Below, piece by piece: positions 14,501-29,500 of a stretch of DNA of 64,000 nucleotides (the first letter of the stretch is position 1; every line of letters begins with the position of its first letter). Below the pieces are notes generated by a model. That model was not told the DNA's origin. It saw only the letters and a program-made list of their open reading frames with translations, and searched no databases. The position numbers and the translations under genes were made by a program. Source of the stretch: Nautilus pompilius (lineage: Eukaryota; Mollusca; Cephalopoda; Nautilida; Nautilidae). The stretch is from positions 1,178,001 to 1,242,000 of the forward strand of contig JACATO010000031.1 of the NCBI GenBank assembly GCA_018389105.1. Direction: 5' to 3'.

Positions 14501-17500
14501 TTTTATCTTATCCGCATTTGAATGGATAGTGTGGCATGTTGCTTCGTCCAGCCCCATTACATGTGAAATATCCACTAGTCTTTCACCTTTCTCAAATTGC
14601 TTGATGACTTTTAATTTTACTTCCAAAGAGTGACTTTTTCATTTAATTTTTGTTGCTGAAGCACTAATATCCTAACTACTTATTTTTGGGCCCATTGTTA
14701 TTAAGGGATAAAGATACATTTCAGTAAGTGATGGCTCACTAGATATCACGGAAGAATATCAAACTTTGTCTCGTGGCAGGATCATTTTATAATGAAACAT
14801 CACTGTGTAAAGTGAATTTTATTCCCTACTTTATAATTTGTGTAATATTGAGATTGTGTAAAGCAAATTCATGTTAAGTGAGACTTTATTGTATATTATT
14901 TGAAATAAGTGTTAAGATATAACAATTTTGATTAGTGATTCTTCAAATTTATTAATCTGAAGTATAACCTTTGTAAAAAGAAGAAAATAGTAAAATATTA
15001 TGAATATCAGTTTAATTAAATTTGGTTAGTAAAATTCTGATCATGATCTGTCATGCAGTAAAAATTCTAGTAAAATTTTTAAACTATTGGATGTTTTGGT
15101 AATTTTGTTGTAGATTAAGGGATTTATTATATCATTACTAAAGATAGTATATTTTTTGCAAGAAGTGGTATGTAAAAATACGTATTGTTCTAATGAAACT
15201 ATTTTTTTCTTTCAATGGAAACTTAATATGAGAACATGAAATTAAAAGTAAGGAAAGTACTGTTGATTTTTATTGACAATGAGTATTATATCCAAACTGG
15301 TTTTCTTAAATTTGTGAAATTTGATTAGATTTTATATTCTCACAGCTAAACTGACTGACTGACTTGATAAGAAGGGAATGACTCCCTCAAGTCCAATTAT
15401 AATTGAGTTTTTAAGAAACTAGGTAATTTATGATTTTCTCATTATCATTTTTCAGAAAATAGTCGTTTAAATGTATTTTGAATTTCAAAAATTACCAGAT
15501 CTAAAAAAATTTTCCGCAACAGATATTTTAACAGAAAACAGCCAAAACTTCTGAAATTTTATCACAAAGAAATGGGCATTTGTAATGGAATTTTGCTTGG
15601 GTACAATAATTACAAGAATTTATAATTCTTTACATTTTTTCTTGTGAATGGTTACTCGATCATTTAGTAGGCCCTAATGATATAGTCATATTGTCACATG
15701 TTTCAAGGCCTGCTATTGGTGAAATGATTTCTCATCATCCAGTTATCAGCTTGCAGAATGAACCTCAAGGAACCTTGGCAGAGGTAAGATTTTGTTACTG
15801 TATCTGAATTTCTTTATAGTTGAAAGTACTGTATCTCAGTCTTTATGATTGTTGTGACTCTGGTCAAGGATAGTGAAATTAGACTTGCTATTTTTATCTG
15901 CGAGCACAACTTACACATTGTGCTCTGCATGTAGAAGATACATGGTTATTTTGTCTGTTTCAAAGCCTTAACCTCCAGCTTCAGTTTAAAATTCAAACTC
16001 CCCATTCTAACAAGCTAGTTACACGCTGTCCTTGTTAGGTAGGTAAGCAAGAATAGGAAAGTGACTCATCAGACATTATGCAGAGTTTAAATGGCTTACC
16101 TGACACATTTAATTGCCCAATAGTCAACCATTTGACTTGCTTAAAGGTGTAAGAAAACACATGCATGATTGATGCTTCTTTTTTTTTAACCATGTGTCAT
16201 GAATAATGATCCATATAATAATTATTTATTTACAAATGAAGGTGAATGGAATACGTCTGGAAAGAATAACAACTTTGTTTGCATATCCTCCACTCTGTCA
16301 CACTGGGTCTGGTAGGATGTTTATGCACAACTAATTCTCTGAGATAATGTCAAGTTTGCTATTATAAAGTTCAGTTTTTCGTGCATTTCATCTAATGATG
16401 ATGATAATAGAGATTGTTGTCTCACTAACACGCATGCATGCACAAACACACAAATGAGCTCAGACAAATAAACACATGTATGCCTATTCTTAAATGTAAA
16501 GTTAAAAAGAAAAAAAATTTTTTAAATAAACTATTAATGTCTTCCAAAAATCCAATAATCAATGACTTGTATCTAAATAATAAATGAGATGTTTTGATAA
16601 CTCTCCCTTTAATATCTCTACTGCATTGTTGGATATAATACTATATCCATGTTTTGAGGTGGTTATGCTACAATGTCTTTTAATTCTTTTCAGGAAAGAA
16701 GCTTGTGATATTTGTCAATAATGCTGTGAGGTTTAACATTTAAAGAAAGAAATCAATCAGAATTAAATCTGAAATAAAATAGGTATAATTAAAGGGGATG
16801 AATAACTTCAAAAAAAAAGAGGAAAATCAAAGATGAAAATCAAGAATTTCAAAATGAATGGACTGAATTCTTTGCATTCATATGGAGTTTGGTGGGCTCT
16901 CTTCATAACTCATTCGCAATGAGAAATTTGCCAACAACAAAAAATTCAATCTCAGGAGGCATTTTATAAAAAAAGATAACATTACTTTTGCCAAAAGGTA
17001 TTCATTTTGAGTTAAGAGTACTTTATCAGAGCAGCATTACAGTGATTTCAAAAGCAGTAATTAGATTGTTAAAACCTAAAGACATGCCATTGTCTACAAA
17101 TACGTTGAGGGACAGAACATTAAAAATGGCCACACATCACCAGTCAGCAGATTAGATACGTTAATTCAGCTTCAGGCTTTTCTGTTGCTTGTAACGTGGC
17201 ATAAATTCTGAAGGACCTCAAGAGGACCTTATTGAACTGATGCTCTTCAAAGCCAAACAAAGAGAGAAGTTATTTTGTCAGTGTTGTTCATTGTCTAAAG
17301 ACAAAAGAAAGAAACACCAGCCATATCATTTAAGTTACAACTGATGAGACACTGAGCATTAAAGGAGTACATAAGGAATTTGTCAATCTGTTGCAAAAAA
17401 TGCTGGATCATAATGTGATACCATTTCATTGAACATAATTCATCAAGAAGCACATTCACAAATGCTTCCATCTGAGATCATAGAAGTGATGACTCTGGTT

Positions 17501-20500
17501 ATACAGGTCATCAACAAAGTAATAGCAAAAGGGTTGAACCACCAACATTTCTGTGAACTTTTTGAAAAGGTCAACTGTCAATATTTGGACCTGCTGCACA
17601 GCAAGGTATGGTGGCTTTCCAGGGAAGAAAGGTTGCAAAATGTGCAAGCAAACTGGAAGTGAAAGTCTTTATGCAGGAAAAGAGTTTGAGGCAGGTTTGC
17701 TGGCTCATTTCCCATCACTGAAACAGTTTAAAGAGAAGGCAAACACAAACTATGAGCTTGGCATTGAGGACCTAAAAATGTGATACTGAAAATGTAAGAA
17801 ATCTTTGCAGAGCAATTTCAGAAAGGAAAAGGCCATTTTATCTTTTGTGTTGAAACCTCTTGAAGAAATCTGCTTCTGCATTCAGCTGTTCAGCATTTGC
17901 TGGAGTGAATCGAGTAGAACTTGAATTGGCCAATTTGCAGCACGAGCACAGGTGGAATTCAGAATTTTCATGACCAAACTCAAAAATCTAGCCTGGCACC
18001 TTAAAACAGATGGATTGAAATGCTTGTTCTTAAAAAAAAAAAAGACCAAATTGTTTTTGGTATTTTGAATTCTTTATTGGACATCTACAATAATTTGAAG
18101 AGATTTGCATGTGGCATTCTGTGTCCATGTTTGTATCTACTTAAATGTATGAGCATGTGTTTTCAAGCAAATCAAACTGAGAATCCAACCAAATGATGGT
18201 AAGTTTACAGTCATGCTTGAGAATGAAAAAAGCAGCATACTGTCTAAACATTGAACAACTTTCCACAGAAACTCAGCAGCAGAAATAACACTAAAATAAT
18301 GATAAGTTGACTCAGTATATTTAAGAAGCTGAAGTTAACTTAATGGCCCATTTCATTTGGATGAACTCACATTAGCAGTGTGTTTGTTTGAAATGACAAT
18401 TATTGCTTTTATTTGTTTTATGTATTTATCAGGTGTAACCATACAACAGCTATCATCCTCCAGAGAGAGAGGAAAGTTTCAGAGTGAGATACTCAGGAAG
18501 ATAGATAGTAAAGACACTACTGTGTAAAGTATGATGAAATGGAATAGTAAAATGTTTGTGAAAATCAGTAAAGATATATTGCATTATGAATCAATGTGTT
18601 TATCTCTTGTTCATTTATTGAAATGTGGGTTGCATGCACTGTGGCATTTTTTTATGGAATCTGGAAAAAAAAAACTTGTTGTTTGGGTTGGTGACCACTG
18701 GGACAGACAATTGACTGACTTTTTTTTTTTTTTTTCAGATTTTAGGAAATTTTCAGAAAGTTAAAGAAGCTAGGCATCAAAAGTCTTATATATATGTATA
18801 TTATAAGAATAGAGTATGTTTTAAAGTACTTTTTCAATACTTTATAATGATTGGTTTTACTAATTGATTTATGAATTTTTGAGGCATTTCATATTTAGTG
18901 GATGTTTTGCTACATAAGATAATATAAATTGTATATCAAAGGTATATGCTTAAAGATTTTGAGTGATACAGCATCCAATCCTATTTGCCATTGCCCAGCT
19001 GATAGGGATGTGATGTGGTCTCGTAATGGTGATGCAACTTTGCTTTGAAAATTTTATGAAGTGTTGAAAATGGAATTTCCAATTCTTATAAAACTTGGTG
19101 AAATGTTTTCCACAGAGTGAAAATACTTCTCAACAGCTGCACTGGTCTCTTTGCTTGTGCCTAGTTATCACCATTGTTTTCTGTGAACCAATATGCCAAT
19201 ATCAACACACAGCATTCACCAGAGGAAACCCTCTATTCAATTTTCTCAAAAAATGGTGGACAACAGGATGATGATATTAGCTACATAACTACAGCAGAAA
19301 ATTCCTACTAGAAACCTTTATTTTTTTAATGTGGGAGGAAACCAGAGAGCCTAAGGTGCCTAGTCTACTAAAGCATTTTCTGTCATTACTCAAATCAGTT
19401 TTTAAAACTTTATAATACTTTGTTAAGATTTTTTGGATGGTGGATTCTTGGGGCTTCAGTTAAAAAAGACACAAGATGCATTTAATCTTCTTATATTTTG
19501 GTTTACAACAATTTGAATCACAAAACAAAAAAAAATTTAAGGCTGATGGTTTAGTATTACAATTTATTTTTTATTCTATCTTATGTAGTAAAACAGTTAT
19601 TAAACATTGAAACCTCTCAAATACTTTTAAAACATGCTGCATTTCATGTTATACTGTTGCATAGTCTAATATTGGCATTTCTTCTTGCAGTTTTGTGTAT
19701 CTAGTGACATAGAATTTCTTCCATTGCGTTGCTGGATTGGGTTTTGGGTGACTGTCATAGCTACTTTAGTTGTAGCTGTTGAAGGAAGTTTTTTGGTTCG
19801 CTTTGTCACACGATTTACAGAAGAAATATTTGCTATTTTGATCTCCCTGATATTCATCTATGAAGTCATCAAAAAGTTGAATGAAGTAAGTATTTCAGTT
19901 TGTAAGGAAACAGACATGATATATAGTTTGTGTTTGAATTGTTTAGTTTCAGTATTAAGCTTAAGAAAATATTTTTTAACAAAAAAGAATAACTCATTTT
20001 CAGTTTAGTTTACATTGTTTGTTTTTTTTTAATTAAATAAGAACAAGCTCAACTCTGTGATATATTTGTTTTTAAAAACCTGATTGGTTTTTTAAAAGAA
20101 TTTAAGTTCAAAAGAAAATTGGAAAATTTAGATTTTCAATTGATTTTTCATTAATAAAAGAGGGGCGTAGTTATATGTGAATTAATATTGTTACCTAATT
20201 TTTATTTAAAATAATTCACTGTTAGAATGTTAGTTTTATGGAGAAAAAGGTTAATACATTATAGCAGATTATTTGGTTACTTAATTGGTGAACTTGCAGG
20301 ACAACTTCTCTACAAATTATAAAAAAGAAGAAAACAATTTTCATTGTTAGTTCTAACTATATATAGATATGTAAATGACATTCTGAAGTTTTATAGAAAT
20401 TATAAATGAATTGGTTTTCCGTGCATATATATATATGTTTTCTCTTCTATATTTTTCAAAATCTTATGAGTAAGCATATTTACAAATTGCTCTAGAACAA

Positions 20501-23500
20501 CAATTTCACCAATGGTGTATCATAATGCATCTTTCAAGATTTCCTAAATATTTTTTTTTCAAAATATTTGCACTTACAAATGATTGTCCTCATGATCTTG
20601 AATACCAAATTCTCTATTTGTATTATATTTATATATTTTTAATGTATTAAGCATGATATTACTTAATAGGATAACACACACAACATTTTCATCTTATAGC
20701 ACATCTGCATTTTATCTGCTTGAGTTCATTGAATGAAGACCAGCTTTACTCTGTATTCTTTCTCTTTTGCTGTCATTGTTTTAGTCTGGCCCTCCAACTT
20801 TGTCCAGCATACTTACTATCATGCCATTTTCTTTCTCAGATTTTATACATAGAGAACATGTAAGGAGAATAGTACAGTTTTGACACTTGTGGCACTCTTC
20901 ATACCAGTTCTTGGTATTGATCTTATTTCCCTAATAATTAATGAGATTTAGATTTTGAATTTATACTAATTTTTTATGGCTAGTTTTGACAGCTGTTCCA
21001 TGCTGGCCTAATTCTGTACACATTTTTCAAAGTTTTCTTTGCTCCTTACCTTAATCATGCCAGCTTGCTCATGTCCAATATGGATCCTTACATTTGATTC
21101 TTCTTTTTGTATTTGTGCCTTCCAGATTAATCTTCTGTCAAAGGAAATACAAAGATGTGTTTGGATACTGAAATCTTGTTGTTATGATTTGTTTGAGTTA
21201 GAGTTTTAAGGGTAATTTCTTTCTATTGATGGTTACTTTCCATGCAGTCTAATTTGACAGTTTTTCACTTCTTTAATGCATATCTTAGTTGTAGTGACAA
21301 TTCACTATTTATTAGCTCATTCCCTTTCAGAAAATCCAATATTTATTATGCACAAATATTCAGAAAATATTGATGATGGCTGCACAAAATTCACCTGATT
21401 GAAATTATTAGGAAGCATTAAAAAATCATGGATTGAGTAAAATAGCACTAATAACTTAGTACACAGAACAGTAATTCAAATGAAAAGGAAATATGACCAG
21501 AAAAAAAAAGGAAAAACTTAATTTATGATGCAGAAAATGAAAAATGTAGAGTAAGATCATCCAACTATTGTCTCATATTTGCCAGTAGTGATTCAATTTT
21601 TTTAATCTCACTGTCATTACTTTTGACATTAAGTCTGTTGTCCTTATTCTAGTAATTCTTAATGAATTATAATTATGTTTACTGCTACAAGCACTTTCAT
21701 CTCTTTCCTGGTGGTGTTTGTCTATGTGTCATCTCTGCCTGCCTGCCTCTCAGTCTGTTTAAAAGAAATTTTTGATATCACTTCATAAATCCACTGGTAT
21801 GTTCATTGGCTGCAGATGGCTTGATGATCCTGTTCTTACCACATTTGATATCTGTTTGTCACAGTCTAACCAGCTAAATGATGAAAGATCCAAGGTATAA
21901 ATACAAAATTTCCACATCACCAGAAGGAAAGGATTCATTGTTGGATTCCATTACATACCTAGTTTGTTTATTTACATGATAATGCATGTGGTTTATACTA
22001 GTAGCTTCACTATTAAAATTTACTTTCACAGGAAAACAGAGCAATATAAATAGCCAGAGGAAGTGATAATGTAGACCATCATCTTTCTATCTATATCTAT
22101 AGTATAGTATAGATAGAAATGGTGATTGAATGACTCATCAGTGCCTGAGTGTTTTCAGCCAGTTTTGGCTGACTTGAACAGGAAAGGATGAACCAGTTAA
22201 TTGGTGTAGCTGTTAATGTTTTTGGTAGCTCTTTGATGATGTTGAGACAGAGATTAAGTGATTGAAATAGGCAAGGTGTACCACATCGATGGATTCTGTC
22301 TGCCTTTCTTTCTCTAAGTCTTTATTGTAGAAAAGTTGGTGTACCAATTTCTCACTTCTCATGCAGGAACTGATCCATGTGACTGCATGTTTCTCATTTT
22401 GAAATTTTTTTGATCAAGATAAGTCTTCTGTGAACTTTTTAAAGCTTGTTCATTAATTTACCAAGTTATTTTTCTTTAGGTACTACATGAAACTGTTCCT
22501 AATAATTTTTTCATGGTTTTTCATGCATAATTTCTCAACTTGATTGATCTGTAGCTTTTTTCTTTGACTTAAATCTTTCTCTATTTTAAGTGTGGCTGAA
22601 TATCAGGATTTAAAGCATTTATTTTGGGATACCATCAGATTCTGGTGACTACTTTAGACTATGAACAGATTTAAGTTTAGCTGTTGTCAGTGTTGATATC
22701 ATTTATTCTCCTTTATACCATATTTTCCAGTACATAAGTCACGGAGCTGGTTTTTTGATATTTTTTGGAATTTGTCTACATATGTCACATTGGTAAATAA
22801 ACCACACTTCTTTTTAGATCATAGCCAGTATTCTGCTTCAACAAAACAAGGAGGGTGGATGTTTTTTGACCATCTTTGAATTTTACTTTTCAATGTAGAT
22901 ATTTGCAATAACAAAGTATTTTTAAAATTTTTTAGCTTGAACGATGTTAGAAAAATTGTAAAAATAAACTTTTAGTGAACTGAAAATTTGCTTACTATGT
23001 GCTTGCCAATGACTTTGCATCTTTGCACAGGTCTCTTTTGTTGGGCTCACATACAGTAGTTAAATTTTCAAAAGAATATTTGTACTGTACATCAATATTT
23101 ATAGTACTGTGCAAGCATATTTGATCTTTCTTTAATACATAATATTAGCCTTTTAAAAGATGCTATGTTAATATCCAGCTAATAATTTGATTCAATGCTA
23201 CATTAAGTTTGCAAGTTTGTTTATTCTGGTGTGATGTCCTGATAGCTTGTAAAACTCTATTGTTAAAGAGTATGCTGGTATTTGTATTTTTGTAAACATT
23301 GTAGATGTAATTAAAGGTGTATTCACTCGAGCTGAAGCAATCAACAAATCTATAACTCATCAATATGCCTGCTAGGAAAAGCTATACTGCTACCTTCAAA
23401 CTGGAGGCCTTGATCTATACCAAGGAGAATAGTAACCTGGCTGCTGGATGCCAGTACTCAATCAATGAGAAGCAGGTTTGAGACTGAAAAAAGCAAGATA

Positions 23501-26500
23501 TTCTGTTGTTGTTGAAGAAAACTAAGGTCATCCAAGGATACCATGCTTGCTGTGAGCTGGAAAATATGGAGCAGGGATCAGATACCTGTTGTGGTGTCAG
23601 CACCATTCAGATTTGTCTGAAAGCATGGACCTTTTTCAGGAGAAAATTCAAAGTAGACCCTCCTGGTACCTTCAATTTATGGGGTTGGAGAAGCTGACTA
23701 TTCATAGCTGTCCAAATTCAGAGAGTTCATTCAAACAAAGATGGGCAATATGACATGACAGGGAACAAGTCATCAATATGGAGGAAGTACCACTTTGTTT
23801 TGACGTGCTATTGACAGGACTGTAGAGAGCAAAAGAAACAGCACCATATCAATCTGACAACTGGACATGAAAAGGCACACTCCACATGCATACAGTATCT
23901 GCCATGAACCTACCACCCTTGTGATCTTAATAAAAAAACAAAAAGTCATGCTTAAAGAGAAGTTCCTGAAAGGCATTAATGTCAAAGTCAGCCCCAAGGA
24001 ATAGATAGACAATGAGATGAAGAAAACATAGATAGACAATTATTACAAACCAGGATCAGATGGCTTTTTACACATTCAAAGATCAATGCTGATTATGGAT
24101 TCATTGTGAATGCACATCTTCAGAAGATTAGTATCATTCCAACCATCATCTCTGAGGTAAATAACCAAGCTACTGTGACCTCTTGACATCAGCATTAACA
24201 GTATCTTCAAGACAGGCATTTGGCTACCTTGGGAGGACTGGATCTGTAACAACAAATACAGCTTCACCAAAACTCGATGAATGATAAGAGCCATCCTGTC
24301 TGATTTTGTCTACTGGATCTTGAAATCCTGGAAACATCTTTCTGCAACATGCATCACCAATGGATTTTGTAAAGCAGAAATCATGGAGCCAGCTGGTGAT
24401 GATACAAACATTACATCAACAGCTCCATGCAACCACAATTAGCTGCTCTGTTCCATTTAGACACAAAAGATAGAGATTTTGAAGATGAACTGAATTACAT
24501 ATGCAGAGATTTCATGCATTTGAGTGCAACAGTACCAAAAAACAAGTAAATAATGTAAAAATATATAATAATAAATGCAATGTTATTGTCAATGGTTTAT
24601 TTTTTTTTTACATTAACCCTTTGTGATCTAACTTAAACATCCAAGGATGCAACAATTCCAGGCTGCTTTTCGGCTAGTAAATTTGAGATGGCAACAACTG
24701 GATTTTACAATATTAAAAAAAAAAAAAACAATTTTTTCCCCCTCGAGGTTTATTATTTTCATTTTCATACACAAGCTGCAGGTCAGACTCCTAGATGGGG
24801 GAGAGGTGCAGCTAATAATCCTAAAAAAAAATATGGTACATTCTTTATTTCTTTGTTGATTTTCAGGACAATTTCATTATGTTAGCTTCTTTCTCTCCAG
24901 TCTTCAAAGTTTTCGTCTATGTTGTCACCATTTAGATTCTCTGTTAGTATTTGTTAATTCTTTAATGACAATATGCTTAGCATTAGTCTAGTTCGCTTTG
25001 GTTACATGAGATTGTCTTGGTGCCTGTATAGGTATCTTAATTGTGTCATATATGTTACTGAGTCAATACCAGGGTTATTAGCCAGTCAGAACATCCAGTG
25101 TAAACTGTAGTATAAACCTTTTTGAATTGGGCATTTTTTCCTTCAAAGAAATTATGAACGTTGAATATTTGAGTTTGCAAAACTCTCTTTAGTTTGCCAT
25201 TTCATAACATATATTAGCTTTCCATTAACCAACATCTTTCCAATCTTCTCGTTTTATGGTGCAATGTTTTCATGCTAAGAATTTCTTTCTAAATAGTGAT
25301 TTTTTTAAAATTTTTTTTTTTGTCTCAGGCAAATTACTTACTTGGACCTTAAAAGCTTTTATTTAAAAAAAAAAACTCCAGAACTGCGAATTAGAAAACA
25401 TTGATAAATGAATTGACTAATTCTTAGAGGTTCTCCAACACTATAAGCAAACTATTTTTTTTTTCTTTCAGAAATGGCTAATTTGCTCTAATTTCTTGCA
25501 TATATATTCTTTTATAATTTTTCAGGTTTGGTAATAGGGTTGGTGCAAAACTAATAGTTGTACCTTTGAATTTGGGCTAACACTCTGAATATTGAGAGTT
25601 GTTCTTTGTTTTGTATTTTTAAATGTTAAGATAAAGACAAAATCAGACTGAATTCTTAAATTATTAGTCAGATATTTTCTCTAATTTTTAAAAATGTTTT
25701 TAATGCACAATATGATTTCTTTTCTCTTTTTTTAATGACTTTATATCCAATTCATAAATTCTCTCCAATTTTTTTTGCAATTAATGTGCAATACTGTCAC
25801 CATTTTTAGATATGATATCGTGTGTGTATCTGTACATATACTCTATCTGCACGCCATTATTTCTATCAATGTCCTTTGTCATTAAAAAAGAACTCTCTTC
25901 GCAAATCAGAAGGACAATCGATAGTCCTTTCTTTGTAAAACTGAGCATCATAAGCACCACAAATTTAGACTTGCTCTACTTGTCTTTCTTCAATATTTTT
26001 AATGATATTATTATAACTTATTAATGCATGTGGTTTTTTTTTTCAGACTTACCAGAAACATCCATTAATAGCTGATTGTACTGTTTGCTGTCAGAACAGC
26101 ACAGATAATTCCACAGCTCGTGGTGAGCTGCTTTCACTGATGGCTAATGAAAACAAAAACTTATCTGAAAGAGAGGATCCACACTGTGAATATTTGAAGA
26201 AAAGTGCCAATCAGCCAAACACTGCACTTTTATCAACAATTTTAGCCTTAGGCACATTTTTTATTGCATATTTTCTCAGAATCTTTAGAAACAGTAAATT
26301 CCTTGGTCGAAGTGTAAGTAATGTTGTTGTTTCTTCTTCATTTTTCAAATATATATTTGTGTGTGTGTGTGTGTGTAACTTAGTAACAGTTATGCATTAA
26401 TTTCTGAAATTTAAAGATGTTAAACTTTCAAAATGCTATGCAGTACCATAAGCGTATTCTCATAGAATTTTTTTTTAATATATAAAATAAATTGAGATTT

Positions 26501-29500
26501 GTTAAAAATAAAATTTTAGTTCAGTATGCTGTAAGGTTTATCCAAGTCTAAATGTATAATTTTTTTCCATAGTGGTACTGAAAAATGACAGCTACAAACA
26601 GCAAGATACAAATGCCTCTCACCAATAACTTTCTTCTATTCAAGAAATTTTCTTTCATTTTTATTTTTGAAGTGTATCCTTTTCCCCACCAGGTAGAGAC
26701 AGTTCATCAAAAGCATTTGCCTGAACAGCTTTCTGGAAGATTACTTTATGTATGTAAGAGAGAGAGGAAAAAACAGAGATTAGATTAATTCTTTGGACTT
26801 GATTGGCTGATTTTGGTACAATGGTTTTTACCATAATTTTTTTTATTTTTTAAAAAAATTTTATGAGAAAAGAGTCTGTTTTCATGTAAATATGGAAGGT
26901 CACTTACATCCACTAGTATCACAAATAAACAATTAAACTTAACAGTTCTGGAAATAGTTATGTTTCATACAATGGCATTCATTACTTACTGCAGTTTTAT
27001 TAAAGGGTTGTTTAGTTTATATTGTCAGTGGATACTGAATCTTAAAAATTATATCATGATACAATCCATTAGTAGTTTGCTAATTTTTATAAATGCAGTG
27101 GTAAGAAACCAAGAAATGAAATGAAATATTTCTTTGTAGAAGCATGTTTTGCTGTTTCACAATCTGCAGTACATAGATGTTACCTTTTAAATGTTTTCAT
27201 TGTGGCTTATTGATAATAGTGAGGTGAGTCTGGTATGTTTTATGAAATGAAGATGTTCAGAAAAGGCTAATGGTAGAAAGTTAGCAAAATAATTTTAAAT
27301 GGGATGGTGACATCCAGAGTACTAGGAAGTTTAATTCATGAAACAGTACAAGAATATTTAGAGAGTAAAGAATTAGCCTGTAAGAGATGTTAAATCTAAG
27401 ATAGCAAGATATGTCAGGTTGGCATATATGACAGTGTTATATCTTGTCAAATCCTTGTTGTTCTGACAATTGAGGTCTAAGGACATTCCGCAATGGTGAA
27501 CAAGTTACCTTGGTACAGGTGGGGACACTTGAAGGTGCAAACTAGTCAGGAGTACAGAACATCCACATGCACCTTGGAAACCCTACTAAAACTTGTCATT
27601 TTTTGATTTTTGAAGAAACCCCACATTGGCCAGTTGGTAAAGAAAAACAAGAAGCCATGCCAGGGAGATATGTCAAACAGCCAGTGCCTACCAGGAATGA
27701 ATTCAGACTCTCAACATTAGCAGTCCAGTAGTCTAAATGGACAACCAGCCACTTTTATATAACAATATAATGTAAATGAAACAAAATAAAAATTAGGAAT
27801 GTTCTAGAAATCAGTTTTATTAAACTTGATTTTATCTATTTCTAGGCTAGGAGAGCTCTTGGTGACTTTGGTGTGGTGATTGCACTGGTTGTAATGGTAC
27901 TTTTAGATTATCTTATAAAAGATACATGTACACAGGTAAGTACAACATAGCTGAACACATTTTTTAACCTTTTCTTAACCTGAAATTGGTTCCAACCAAA
28001 TAGAGTTAAACCTCAATTATCCGAATGAGACAAGCAAGGAGTATTTTGTTCGGATAATTGATCTGATCGTAAACAAAGGAAGCCATACTGAGCATAATTA
28101 CGTAAAAAAAACATGTTTACAGAGTTTTCATTTCATTCAATAGATAAAATATGCACAAACACTGGATATTGTTTAAAAATTCATATTTTTTCAAATAAAA
28201 TTGTTGTCATTTAAATAATGAAAATATGGAGCTGAAAATTCAAGAAAACCTGACGTAATTACAAAAAATACCTTTACATATGTGCACAGGAAGTTCACAG
28301 AGTTCGATGAAGATGCTAAGTTCATGTAATTCATTGAGGTAAAGGTTGTCATTTTCTTGCGAAGAAAATATCCAGTTGCTGTTGGTTGAGGTGCTTCTGT
28401 TTCTTTGTTTTTGCCAGCGATAACATTTGACGAAGATGCATCAACTTAACGGCATCAACTTCATCTTGTGCTTTGTACCCCACTCCATGAAAAGTTGCAA
28501 ACTGTTGATAGCATCATTGATGGGGACTGGAGGAGGTGTCAGTATCTGATTTCCCTTATCATCCACACCATCCATACTTTCCTACTGTTCTTCCGTGACT
28601 CTTAATAATCTGATCATCGCTGAGTGTGTCTGTTCTGATATCGCTGTCACAGTTTACCAAACCATCGATCTCAGCCTCAATGAAGTCTCCTAATCCCAGC
28701 TGTTTGCAGTTCTCGGTGATTTTAGTGGTTACCCTTTGATCTGGACAAGTGTCCTCTTCACTGTCATGGCTACCAACACACAGCCCATTGTACCAAAACC
28801 CTGTGACTGTTGATGGCTTGATGCGGTCCCAAGAATCAGCAATCATGAACAAAACGTCCTTGACTGTGAATGACTTGCTAATTTGTGGCAATCCTTTTTC
28901 TGCATCATCTTCATTAATGATGGCACACAACATGTTACAGCAATAATATTTCTTCATTGTTGCAATGATTCCCTGATCAAGCAGCTGTAGCTTTGAAGTG
29001 GTGTTCAGTGTTAAAAACAAACACTTGACAACTCCGTCTGGCGATTCTAATTGGCTGCCTTTCATACTGTGATCCTGTGTTGTCAACAAGCAGAAGGGCA
29101 CATTGCTCAAGTCCAACACTTGCTAAATGTAATCGGACTGCAGGTACAAATTCTTCCAGAAACCAGGATGAAAAAAGTGGATATGTCATCCATGCCTTGT
29201 TTTATGATTTATACTTCACGGGAAACGAGTTCTTGTCACAGTTCTTGAAGCAATGTGGATTAGCATAACGTCTGATGCAGACAAGCAGTAATTTATGAGT
29301 GCCAGTAGCATTGACATAGGGGAAAATCATAATGCGATCCTTCTGCACTTTGTTCCGATACCTGCTTTTCTTCGGTGGACGCAAGTGTTTTGTCTGGCAA
29401 TGCACGCCAAAACAATCCACTTTCATCAGCATAATACAATTGTTCAAGTTCATAATTTTCTTCATGAATAATGGATTGTAGTTTCTGTCTGAATTATTCC

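Larger units (their letters stand above)
26314..27845 (+). other. Intron between exons D and E
   Basis: 1.5-kb phase 0 intron. It holds a TG microsatellite at about 26358-26377 just after the donor and the SINE-like segment at 27440-27752. Nothing else was recognised. Confidence 0.7.
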
